DNA from: an uncultured Porphyromonadaceae bacterium
GTDB taxonomy: Bacteria; Bacteroidota; Bacteroidia; Bacteroidales; Muribaculaceae
Direction: 5' to 3'
Assembly (NCBI GenBank): GCA_900555165.1
Contig: USKE01000083.1
Span: 1 to 8,692, forward strand
Length of the DNA: 8,692 nucleotides
Notes under the pieces: model-generated
Seen by the model: only the letters and a program-made list of their open reading frames with translations
Database searches by the model: none
Told to the model about the DNA's origin: nothing
In this document: piece by piece, positions 1 to 6,653 of the stretch
Layout: each line of letters begins with the position of its first letter
Position numbering within the stretch: the stretch's first letter is position 1
Translations under genes and position numbers: made by a program

Positions 1-264
1 CAGTCGGTGGTCGGGGGGGGGGAGCCATACCGTCTCGGCCTCCTTGGCATTCTTCTTCAAGTCGGCGACAAGCTGTTTCTTGTCGTCGGGAATCTCGTAG
101 ACCGGCTCGAATGAGCCGTCCTTTAGGTCGTCGATGCTGAAATTCTTTTTCCGCAGGTCGCGTATGTGGCCGTAGCTCGACATGACCTTGTAGTCACTGC
201 CGAGGAATTTTTCAATAGTCTTGGCTTTGGCCGGGGACTCAACGATAACCAGATTTTTCAACAT
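1..264 (-). CDS. topA: DNA topoisomerase I, N-terminal fragment (TOPRIM domain start)
   Basis: This is the start of type IA DNA topoisomerase I, which relaxes negative supercoils by cutting and passing one strand. Read on the minus strand from the ATG at 264-262 it gives 88 codons and runs off the left edge. The N-terminus has the TOPRIM opening NLVIVESPAKAKTIEKFLG (residues 4-22), including Glu9, equivalent to the conserved catalytic glutamate of the family. It is followed by the typical SSYGHIRDL (29-37), YEIPDDKK (56-63) and AETVWL (76-81). The family then expects an acidic DxDxE metal-binding motif (as in LASDEDREGE), but residues 82-88 read PPPDHRL. This coincides with a run of ten G at 13-22 at the window edge and is more likely sequence error than biology. 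The start is supported by alignment to family N-termini and by a candidate promoter at 341-374. It is divergent from the DUF2723 gene. Identity is near certain; the last seven codons are not reliable. Confidence 0.92.
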   Translation of the reverse strand, partial: MLKNLVIVESPAKAKTIEKFLGSDYKVMSSYGHIRDLRKKNFSIDDLKDGSFEPVYEIPDDKKQLVADLKKNAKEAETVWLPPPDHRL

Positions 265-340
265 CGCGATATAAGTGTGTATATAAGTGAGTTAGCAACA
301 GAACCCGCTCCTATATAATAAGGTGTGGGCATTTTGGCCG

Positions 341-374
341 CAAAATTACTAAAATTTCATCAATTGAAAACAAA
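341..374 (-). promoter_or_regulatory. Candidate Bacteroidetes-type promoter for topA
   Basis: On the minus strand an exact match to the Bacteroidetes -7 element TAnnTTTG (TAATTTTG, 348 down to 341) is preceded by TTTG (374 down to 371) with a 22-nt spacer. The usual spacing is about 19-21, so the spacer is slightly long. A start a few bases downstream would leave a leader of roughly 65-75 nt before the topA ATG at 264. The surrounding AT-rich DNA fits a promoter. The call is by motif only. Confidence 0.45.
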
Positions 375-418
375 AATTTTTCGCCCCGGGTTCATTCCCC
401 CGGCTCTCGCGGGCGCCT

Positions 419-435
419 TAAGTCTATAAGACTTA
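419..435. repeat. 7-bp-arm inverted repeat with 3-nt spacer, operator-like
   Basis: TAAGTCT (419-425) and AGACTTA (429-435) are perfect reverse complements separated by ATA. The site lies between the two divergent promoters, which suits a dimeric regulator's operator. In RNA it would form a short AU-rich hairpin of low stability with no U-tract, so a terminator is unlikely. No regulator is identified. A 14-base match of this kind could also occur by chance. Confidence 0.35.
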
Positions 436-474
436 TGCTCCTCTGAAAGCCCCTGCATAAAATTTGTTAACCGC

Positions 475-603
475 ATGGAATCTGTTTTCGGTGCATGCGG
501 CTCGCCGCAATGTCATTTGGGCATGGTTGCCTCTCCGGCACCGGGCTTGCGTGGCCGGCTATTTCTAAAAAAACATAAAAATTTGGGGGGCACGCGAGAT
601 TAA
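475..603 (+). other. Possible small ORF of 42 codons, doubtful
   Basis: An ATG at 475 opens a frame that reads MESVFGACGSPQCHLGMV at its start and ends at TAA 601-603. It has two cysteines near the start and a basic stretch (FLKKHK) near the end. I recognise no family. No convincing promoter precedes it: AAAATTTG at 459-466 is only a partial -7 match with no TTTG at the right distance. Its 3' end overlaps the promoter assigned to the downstream gene. The frame also contains the imperfect hairpin at 494-512 (CAT + GCGGC / GCCGC + ATG with a bulged A). It may be non-coding DNA. Confidence 0.12.
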
Positions 604-613
604 GTTAATTTTG
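582..613 (+). promoter_or_regulatory. Bacteroidetes-type promoter for the DUF2723 gene
   Basis: TTTG at 582-585 is followed after 20 nt by TAATTTTG at 606-613, an exact TAnnTTTG match at good spacing for the Bacteroidetes primary sigma factor. Transcription would begin at about 618-622 and give a leader of roughly 85 nt before the ATG at 705. The octamer is the same as in the candidate topA promoter on the other strand. No strong Shine-Dalgarno site precedes the ATG; the leader end is A/C-rich (acaacaacatcatcacctg), as is common in this phylum. Confidence 0.7.
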
Positions 614-704
614 TAGTTTGATTGAGAGCCGTGCGGAATATCCTGCCGGCAAGAAATTCTGAACAGTTACTTAACACAGCGAGAGACAACAACATCATCA
701 CCTG

Positions 705-3700
705 ATGAAACAATACAGACTGATCAACAACATTCTGGGTTGGTTCTGCTTTGCAGTGGCGGCAGTGACCTACCTGTTGACCGTCGAGCCGACGGCCAGT
801 TTCTGGGATTGCCCCGAGTTCATTGCCCAGGGCATGAAACTTGAGGTGGGCCACCCGCCGGGCAACCCTATCTTCATGCTTGCCGCCAGGTTCTTCGTGA
901 ACTTCGCCGGCGGCGATGTCACCAAGGCCGCGCTTATGGTCAACTCGATGTCGGCGCTGCTGTCGGCCGGTACGATACTGCTGCTTTTCTGGACCATCAC
1001 CCACCTGGTGAAACGTCTGATTGTCAGTGACGACGCCACATCAATCTCCTGGACCCGCATGGCCGTGATATTCGGCTCGGGCATCTGCGGCGCCTTGGCC
1101 TACACGTGGAGCGACACCTTCTGGTTCTCGGCCGTCGAGGGTGAGGTCTACGCTTTCTCGTCGTTCTGTACGGCCCTGGTATTCTGGCTGATACTTAAAT
1201 GGGAGAACCGTGCCGACCAGCCGGGTGCCGACCGCTATCTGGTGCTGATCGCATACATCATCGGCGTGTCTATAGCCGTGCATCTGCTTAACCTGCTCTG
1301 CATCCCCGCCATCGTGCTGGTGATATATTACCGCAAGTTCCGCAACACCACGGCCACGGGGTCACTTATCGCCTTAGGTGTGTCGGCCATCCTGGTGGCT
1401 CTGATTCTGTTCGGTCTGGTACCTGGATTCATCGAGGTGGCCGGCTATTTCGAGCTTTTCTTCGTGAACACGCTCGGGCTGTCATACAACATCGGCGTGC
1501 TGGTGTATGCCCTTCTGTTTGTGTTGGTTGCCATCTGGTGTGTGCGCACGCTCTACCGCCAGCGCTCGGTGTCGGCTGTACGTTGGTCGTTCCTGCTCAC
1601 GGTTCTGCTGAGCGGCATCCCCTTCATCGGTAGCTCGCTCTGGATTCCGGTGATCATGCTCGGCGCACTGGCCGTATGGCTGTGGGCCGCCAAGAAACTG
1701 CCCGTGCGCATCCTCACCCTTACGGCACTGTCGATTCTGGTGATTTTCGTGGGTTATTCGTCATACGCCCTGCTGCTTATCCGCTCGGCCGCCAACCCGC
1801 CGATGAATCAGAACTCGCCCGACAATGTATTCGCCCTCTCGTCATACCTCAACCGCGAGCAGTACGGTGACACCCCGCTGCTTTACGGCCCCACATTCGC
1901 CTCGACAGTGGTGAGGGAGCTCACCCCTGCCGGTGAATATACCTATCACCGCATTCCGGGCAAGAACGTGTATGCCAAGGCCGTGAAGACCTCGCCCGAC
2001 CAGCCCGACCGGTATGTCGTGGCCCGTCAGGAAACCAAATACGCCATGACGCCCGAGATGTTCTTCCCGCGCATGTATTCCACCGCCTCAACTCACCCCG
2101 AGGCATATATGGAGTGGATCGGCGCGTCGGCCGATGACCTGGCGCGCGTCGAGGCGCCTCTTGTCGTCGACCCTGACGGCAACACCATACAGACCGCCAC
2201 ACTGGCGCGCCCGACCTTCGCCCAGAACATGCAGTATTTCATGAATTACCAGCTCAACTACATGTACTGGCGCTATTTCATGTGGAATTTCGCAGGCCGT
2301 CAGAACGACCTGGCCGGGCAGGGCGAGGCCAACCGCGGCAACTGGATTTCAGGCATTTCGTTTATCGACAATCCGCGCCTGGGCGACCAGAGCCTCCTTC
2401 CCGACGAGTACGGAAATGGTAACAAGGGGCACAACGTGTTCTTCATGCTCCCGCTGCTGATGGGGCTGTTCGGTCTGTCGTGGCAGGCGTTCCACTCGAA
2501 ACGCGGCATCGAGCAGTTCTGGGTGATATTCTTCTTCTTCTTCATGACGGGTATCGCCATCGTGCTCTACCTCAACCAGCCCCCTCTGCAGCCGCGTGAG
2601 CGCGATTATGCCTTTGCCGGGTCGTTCTATGCGTTTGCCATCTGGCTCGGCATGGGCGTGGCAGCCATCGACGCATTCGTGCGCTGGCTCATGGCAAAGA
2701 AAGAGAAACCGGCGCACGGGGCTGCAAAACCCGCTGTTACGGAGCGTGTCGACTCGCCCGCAGCGCTCAAGACCGCGGCTGTGGTGGCCGTGGCCATAGG
2801 TGTGCTGGTGCCGCTGCAGATGGTATCGCAGACCTGGGACGACCATGACCGTTCGGGCCGCTACACCACACGCGATTTCGGCATGAACTACCTTTCGTCG
2901 GTAGATCAGAACGGCATAATCTTCACCAACGGCGACAACGACACATTCCCCCTGTGGTACGCCCAGGAGGTGGAAGGATTCCGTCCCGACGTGCGTGTCG
3001 TAAACCTCTCGTATCTCACCACCGACTGGTACGCCAACCAGATGCGCGTGGCCACCGAAGGTGCGCCCGGCATCGACATGATGGCTACGCCGGCCGACTA
3101 TGCCTTTGACCGTCTGCAGTATTCGTTCATCGCTCCGGCCGACTCGTCACAGCGCGTGCAGGTATCGACCGCCCTTGAGGATCTCTACCGCAACCCCGCC
3201 GCCATGGAGATGGGCCAGCGTGTGCTGCGTTATCCGCGCATGTATATCCCCGTCAATGCCGCCGAGGCCGTGAAGGCCGGTGTAATCGGCGAGCGCGAGG
3301 CTCCCGCCGTGGGCGATGCCATAGAGATCGACCTTGCTAACGACCCCTACAACGGTGGTGCCGGCGTGACACTGAGCCAGGCGCTGTCGCTCGACATGCT
3401 CAACACCTCGGTCAAGAACGGCTGGAACCGTCCGGTCTACGTGGCCATGACAGTGCCCGATGAGTATTACCTGTCGATGTCGCCCTACATGCGCAACACC
3501 GGTCTGGCATACCAGTTTACCCCTCTGCGTAATCCCGAGCCGGGACAGGCCGGACAGCGCACCTGGACCGACACCGACAAGATGTACCGCAACGTCACCG
3601 AAAAATTCCGCTGGGGCGGCGTGGCCGATACCAAGGATATATACCTTGACGAGACGGTGCGCCGCATGGTCACCACCCACCGCTCGGCGGTGGCTGACCT

Positions 3701-4193
3701 GGCCACAGCGCTCTATTTCGAAGGATATGACGCCCTTAACCCCGCCGACAGTACTTCGGTCAGCGATGCCGACCGCAAGTTTGCCGCCGACCGTTTCGCC
3801 AAGGCGGAGACCGTGCTGAAACTGGTTGACGAGAAACTTCCCGCCTCGGTTGTGCCATACAGCATACAGATCGGCGAGCAGATCGCACGCCTCTACCTGA
3901 TGCTCGGCCTCCAGTCCGAGAACCAGGAGCTGCAGCAGCGCGGCATGCGGATTCTCGAGAGCGAGATACTGCGTTACGGCAAATACCTCCCCTACTTCCG
4001 CGAACTGCGCCGCACCCTCCCCGGCTGGGGCTACTCGGGTCTGTCGGCCACCGACCGCTATGTGCCCGTGTACCTCTACACCCTCATCGAGGACTACATG
4101 ACCTATGGCGGCGATACCGACAACCTCACCAAGAGACTTTCGGCCGCCGGCATCAACATCAACGATCTTGAGGAGTATCTGCCCCAACAGTGA
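705..4193 (+). CDS. DUF2723 family GT-C type membrane protein, putative protein O-mannosyl/glycosyltransferase (TMEM260-like)
   Basis: This is a 1162-residue polytopic inner-membrane protein of the DUF2723 family, the family of human TMEM260, an ER protein O-mannosyltransferase. After TM1 (about 8-27) comes the hallmark loop ASFWDCPEFI (31-40) and GHPPGNP (49-55). The acidic residues Asp35 and Glu38 are candidates for the catalytic acid expected in the first external loop of GT-C enzymes. Further hydrophobic segments lie at about 81-104, 118-135, 149-165, 178-208, 217-237, 262-281, 294-328, 337-358, 576-595, 604-624, 636-660 and 690-708, with a large loop at about 360-570. Conserved-looking stretches follow: LNQPPLQPRERDYAF (623-637) and FTNGDNDTFPLWYAQ (740-754). 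The last 450 residues are soluble and probably periplasmic, with helical, TPR-like character near 1020-1100. Length is normal for Bacteroidales homologues and the frame is intact. Family membership is firm; the reaction, sugar donor and acceptor are inferred from distant homologues. Confidence 0.9.
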   Translation: MKQYRLINNILGWFCFAVAAVTYLLTVEPTASFWDCPEFIAQGMKLEVGHPPGNPIFMLAARFFVNFAGGDVTKAALMVNSMSALLSAGTILLLFWTITHLVKRLIVSDDATSISWTRMAVIFGSGICGALAYTWSDTFWFSAVEGEVYAFSSFCTALVFWLILKWENRADQPGADRYLVLIAYIIGVSIAVHLLNLLCIPAIVLVIYYRKFRNTTATGSLIALGVSAILVALILFGLVPGFIEVAGYFELFFVNTLGLSYNIGVLVYALLFVLVAIWCVRTLYRQRSVSAVRWSFLLTVLLSGIPFIGSSLWIPVIMLGALAVWLWAAKKLPVRILTLTALSILVIFVGYSSYALLLIRSAANPPMNQNSPDNVFALSSYLNREQYGDTPLLYGPTFASTVVRELTPAGEYTYHRIPGKNVYAKAVKTSPDQPDRYVVARQETKYAMTPEMFFPRMYSTASTHPEAYMEWIGASADDLARVEAPLVVDPDGNTIQTATLARPTFAQNMQYFMNYQLNYMYWRYFMWNFAGRQNDLAGQGEANRGNWISGISFIDNPRLGDQSLLPDEYGNGNKGHNVFFMLPLLMGLFGLSWQAFHSKRGIEQFWVIFFFFFMTGIAIVLYLNQPPLQPRERDYAFAGSFYAFAIWLGMGVAAIDAFVRWLMAKKEKPAHGAAKPAVTERVDSPAALKTAAVVAVAIGVLVPLQMVSQTWDDHDRSGRYTTRDFGMNYLSSVDQNGIIFTNGDNDTFPLWYAQEVEGFRPDVRVVNLSYLTTDWYANQMRVATEGAPGIDMMATPADYAFDRLQYSFIAPADSSQRVQVSTALEDLYRNPAAMEMGQRVLRYPRMYIPVNAAEAVKAGVIGEREAPAVGDAIEIDLANDPYNGGAGVTLSQALSLDMLNTSVKNGWNRPVYVAMTVPDEYYLSMSPYMRNTGLAYQFTPLRNPEPGQAGQRTWTDTDKMYRNVTEKFRWGGVADTKDIYLDETVRRMVTTHRSAVADLATALYFEGYDALNPADSTSVSDADRKFAADRFAKAETVLKLVDEKLPASVVPYSIQIGEQIARLYLMLGLQSENQELQQRGMRILESEILRYGKYLPYFRELRRTLPGWGYSGLSATDRYVPVYLYTLIEDYMTYGGDTDNLTKRLSAAGININDLEEYLPQQ

Positions 4194-4201
4194 CACGCAC
4201 A

Positions 4202-4240
4202 GGCCCGGGGTCCAAACACTTGGGGCCCGGCCGGTGTTTT
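4202..4240 (+). terminator. Possible weak terminator or attenuator-like stem-loop
   Basis: Just after the DUF2723 stop, CCGGG (4205-4209) pairs with CCCGG (4226-4230). Across one G/G mismatch, TCCAA (4211-4215) pairs with TTGGG (4220-4224, one G-U) around an ACAC loop. TTTT at 4237-4240 follows six bases later, so this is an imperfect intrinsic terminator at best. A competing stem is also possible: AAACAC (4214-4219) is the exact reverse complement of GTGTTT (4234-4239), and the two stems cannot form together. It could limit read-through from the DUF2723 gene into dut, or simply be the transcript end. Confidence 0.35.
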
Positions 4241-4261
4241 AATCTGTGACAGACAGGGAAT

Positions 4262-4291
4262 ACCGTGGGACGAGCAAAGCGAGTCCCCGGT
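4262..4291 (+). promoter_or_regulatory. Stable hairpin in the dut leader
   Basis: ACCG (4262-4265) pairs with CGGT (4288-4291). After a bulged T at 4266, GGGAC (4267-4271) pairs with GTCCC (4283-4287). The helix then continues through tandem G-A / A-G apposed bases (4272-4273 with 4281-4282) to GC/GC closing an AAA loop (4276-4278). It ends 27 bases before the dut ATG and has no U-tract, so it is more like a leader structure or mRNA-stability element than a terminator. Its role is unknown. No TTTG/TAnnTTTG promoter was seen in this gap. Confidence 0.35.
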
Positions 4292-4318
4292 CTTCAAATC
4301 CCTCACAGCACCACAGTT

Positions 4319-4759
4319 ATGGAAACCATCAAAGTAAAGATCATAAACCGCTCGCACCATCCGCTGCCTGCGTACGCCACTCCCGGCTCGGCAGGCATGG
4401 ATGTGAGGGCGTTCCTTAAGGAACCCGTGACCCTCGGGCCCCTTGAACGCGCGCTCATCCCCACCGGGCTATACATGCAGCTGCCCCACGGCTACGAGTG
4501 CCAGATACGCCCGCGCAGCGGCCTGGCCATCAAGCACGGTATCTCGCTGGTGAACACCCCCGGCACCGTTGATGCCGACTATCGCGGCGAAATCGGCGTC
4601 ATCGTCATCAACCTCTCCAACGAACCGTTCACCATCAACGACGGCGAGCGCATCTGCCAGATGGTGATCAAGGAATACACCCGCGTAGACTGGGAGCCGG
4701 TTGACCGCATCGACGAAACCGAGCGCGGCCACGGCGCCTTCGGTCACACCGGCCTCTGA
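4319..4759 (+). CDS. dut: Deoxyuridine 5'-triphosphate nucleotidohydrolase (dUTPase)
   Basis: This enzyme hydrolyses dUTP to dUMP and pyrophosphate in the cytoplasm, keeping uracil out of DNA and supplying dUMP for dTMP synthesis. The 146-residue protein is the normal length for trimeric all-beta dUTPases and shows all five motifs: AGMDVRA (25-31), RPRSGLA (64-70), [10 protein letters not shown] (82-91, with Asp85 as the catalytic, water-activating residue), RICQMVI (111-117) and the C-terminal arm [10 protein letters not shown] (136-145) that closes over the nucleotide. The ATG at 4319 is chosen because [12 protein letters not shown] matches the family N-terminus. An in-frame GTG at 4265 would add 18 residues unlike the family and would lie inside the leader hairpin. 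It sits 125 bp after the DUF2723 gene and 50 bp before the TPR gene, consistent with co-transcription with the latter. No oddities. Confidence 0.97.
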   Translation: METIKVKIINRSHHPLPAYATPGSAGMDVRAFLKEPVTLGPLERALIPTGLYMQLPHGYECQIRPRSGLAIKHGISLVNTPGTVDADYRGEIGVIVINLSNEPFTINDGERICQMVIKEYTRVDWEPVDRIDETERGHGAFGHTGL

Positions 4760-4809
4760 GGCGCCCCCGTTTCACCTCACAGAAACAAGAACCACCTGCA
4801 TTTTCCCTT

Positions 4810-6600
4810 ATGAGAGCTCTCAGGCACATATTCACTCTGGTGGCCGCCATGACCCTGGCGGCCGTGGCTGTTTCGGGCTACTCCAAACCGAAAGGGAAAA
4901 GCCGCCCGGAGCCCTGGAGCGAGCGCACTGCCCAGCGCAAGGCCGACCTCTACTTCATGGAGGCACAGCGCCAGAACCTGCTCGGCAACGACGACGCCTT
5001 CTTCGACATCATGTCGCAGGCCTGGGAGCTTGACAGCACCGACAGCGGCGTGGGTCAGCTGTTAGGTTACTACATGCTCGCTCTGGGCCAGAACGACACC
5101 ACTTACGCCCACAAGGGGTACATGATGATGCGCCGCCGGTTCGACGAGAATCCCGCCGACTATTATTCGTCGGTGTTCTACGGCATGATCAATGACCGCC
5201 TCGGCAACGTGGGCGAGTCAAACCGCGTGTGGCGCAAACTTCACGAGCTTAACCCCGACAATTCAGACATATCGCTGAAGTTCGCCGAGGCCCTCATGGC
5301 CTCGCGTGACTCGGCGGCTCTGCGCGAGTCGATCGGCGTGCTCGACGCCATCGAGCGTGTCGAAGGGCACGACCTGGGCATAACCTCGCACAAAGTGCGC
5401 GCCCTGTTGCAGCTGAAAGACTCCACCGAGGCCCTGGCGCAGTTGCGTGCGTTCCGCCTGGCGTCGCCGCGCAACGCCGACATACTGATTTACTCGGGCG
5501 ATGTCTTCGGCGCCCTCTCGCAGCCCGATTCGGCCATTTACTACTATGACCAGGCATGCAGGGTCGATTCAGGCTACGGACTCGCTTACTACAAACGCGC
5601 CCAGTATTACAAGCAGACAGGCGACTCAGCCGCTTACCGCCGCGAAATCACCCAGGCGCTCGGCCAGGAATCGCTCGACGTAGAGGTGAAAGCCGAACTG
5701 CTGAAGGCCTATACGCTTGACATATACAACGATACCGCCGACAATCCCGAGATCGAGGAGCTGTTTGACCGTGTGATCCAGCAGCATCCGCACGAGGGGT
5801 CGGTCCGCGACCTGTATTCATCGTATCTGGTGGCGCGCCGTCATTTTGACCGCGCCGCCGAACAGCAGGAGATCGCCCTCGACGCCAATCCCGCCGACTC
5901 GGTGCGTTGGATGACCGTGATGAGTCTCTACTCGCAGGCCGACCGGCCGCAGAAAGCCATCGCCATCGGCGAGCGTGCCCTGCACTATTTTCCCGACAAT
6001 GTGAACATGAACCTCATGCAGGGGGGCAACTACCAGATGACCGGCGACTATACGCGCGCCATGGAGTATTTCGACAAGGTGCTGGCCACACTGCGCGCCG
6101 AAGGCCCCGCGGCCGACGAGCAGGCCATGTCGCAGGTACTGGCTGCCATCGGCGACTCATACCACTCGCTGGGCAACCGCGACTCGGCGTTCACATACTA
6201 TGAGGAGGCGTTGCGTGTAAACCCCGATAACGTCCTGGCTCTCAACAACTACGCTTACTATATGGTGCTTTCGGGCGATGCCGCCATGCTTGACCGCGCC
6301 GAGGAATATTCGGCCCGCTCGCTGGCCGCCCAGCCCGACAATGACACCTTCCTTGACACATACGCCTGGATTCTCTTCAACAAGAAACAGTATGACAAGG
6401 CCAGGGAGTACATTGACCGCGCCATAGAGCTTGAATCAGACAATCCGCAACCCGACGTGCTCAGCCACGCCGGCGATATCTATTATATGAACGGCGAGCC
6501 CGCCCGGGCTGTCGAGTTCTGGCAGCAGGCTCTTGAGCTTGACCCCGACAACGCGTTGCTCAGAAAGAAGGTACAGCACCGCACCCATTTTTTTGAATGA
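4810..6600 (+). CDS. Exported tetratricopeptide-repeat protein
   Basis: This is a 596-residue TPR solenoid, probably a periplasmic or envelope scaffold that binds partner proteins; the partner is unknown. Residues 1-22 form a signal peptide (RALRH, then a hydrophobic core to about 20, with VSG before a likely cleavage near 23). There is no lipobox cysteine, so a soluble or loosely attached form is expected. TPR-like helix pairs occur at about 45-78, 117-150, 223-285, 367-397, 400-430, 442-474, 476-510, 512-546 and 549-582. The clearest are the last three (ALNNYAYYMVLSG, DTYAWILFNKKQYDKAREYI, HAGDIYYMNGEPARAVEFWQ). The protein has nine D-[ST]-[AILVMT] sites, the Bacteroidetes O-glycosylation sequon (Asp75, 96, 167, 204, 240, 272, 308, 363, 458). 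It lies between dut and a DUF4292 lipoprotein gene, an order common in Bacteroidales. Fold and export are confident; function is not known. Confidence 0.9.
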   Translation: MRALRHIFTLVAAMTLAAVAVSGYSKPKGKSRPEPWSERTAQRKADLYFMEAQRQNLLGNDDAFFDIMSQAWELDSTDSGVGQLLGYYMLALGQNDTTYAHKGYMMMRRRFDENPADYYSSVFYGMINDRLGNVGESNRVWRKLHELNPDNSDISLKFAEALMASRDSAALRESIGVLDAIERVEGHDLGITSHKVRALLQLKDSTEALAQLRAFRLASPRNADILIYSGDVFGALSQPDSAIYYYDQACRVDSGYGLAYYKRAQYYKQTGDSAAYRREITQALGQESLDVEVKAELLKAYTLDIYNDTADNPEIEELFDRVIQQHPHEGSVRDLYSSYLVARRHFDRAAEQQEIALDANPADSVRWMTVMSLYSQADRPQKAIAIGERALHYFPDNVNMNLMQGGNYQMTGDYTRAMEYFDKVLATLRAEGPAADEQAMSQVLAAIGDSYHSLGNRDSAFTYYEEALRVNPDNVLALNNYAYYMVLSGDAAMLDRAEEYSARSLAAQPDNDTFLDTYAWILFNKKQYDKAREYIDRAIELESDNPQPDVLSHAGDIYYMNGEPARAVEFWQQALELDPDNALLRKKVQHRTHFFE

Positions 6601-6653
6601 GTGTCCTCACGGTTTCCGGTAATCAGGGTCCCCCTCATGCCAATCGGTTTGCA

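Larger units (their letters stand above)
265..704. other. Divergent intergenic region (topA / DUF2723 gene)
   Basis: This 440-bp gap separates two divergently transcribed genes. It is visibly AT-richer than the coding DNA at both ends (about 270-380 and 560-620) and GC-rich in the middle. It holds a candidate promoter facing each gene, a 7-bp-arm inverted repeat at 419-435, a small imperfect hairpin at 494-512 and one short ORF (475-603) of doubtful reality. I see no tRNA, rRNA, CRISPR or mobile-element signature. The minus-strand ORF crossing 600-1004 is the antisense shadow of the next gene. The middle part (about 380-560) is not explained by either promoter and could hold an RNA or regulatory element, but nothing recognised. 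Confidence 0.8.

Noticed and set aside
600..1004. Minus-strand ORF across the promoter and 5' end of the DUF2723 gene
   Set aside because: It overlaps the conserved N-terminus of the DUF2723 protein and a good promoter, and its product is low in hydrophobic pattern and unlike any family.
2529..2543. Five consecutive TTC codons in the DUF2723 gene as a phase-variable tract
   Set aside because: It is a triplet repeat in a membrane segment (five Phe, residues 609-613), so slippage would not shift the frame, and such Phe runs are ordinary in transmembrane helices.
3147..4196. Long minus-strand ORF (349 codons) opposite the 3' end of the DUF2723 gene
   Set aside because: It is fully antisense to a well-supported gene. 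The GC-rich third codon positions remove stops on the other strand, and the His/Val/Gly-rich product has no recognisable domain.
4265..4318. Upstream GTG start for dut adding 18 residues
   Set aside because: The extension has no counterpart in dUTPases and is formed by the leader hairpin sequence; the ATG at 4319 matches the family start.
4752..4762. GCCTC-T-GAGGC palindrome at the dut stop as a terminator
   Set aside because: A one-base loop cannot close a five-pair stem and no U-tract follows.
6597..6653. ATG overlapping the TPR stop codon as start of the DUF4292 gene
   Set aside because: The ATGA overlap is tempting, but the 19 extra residues would precede and spoil a clear lipoprotein signal beginning at 6654.
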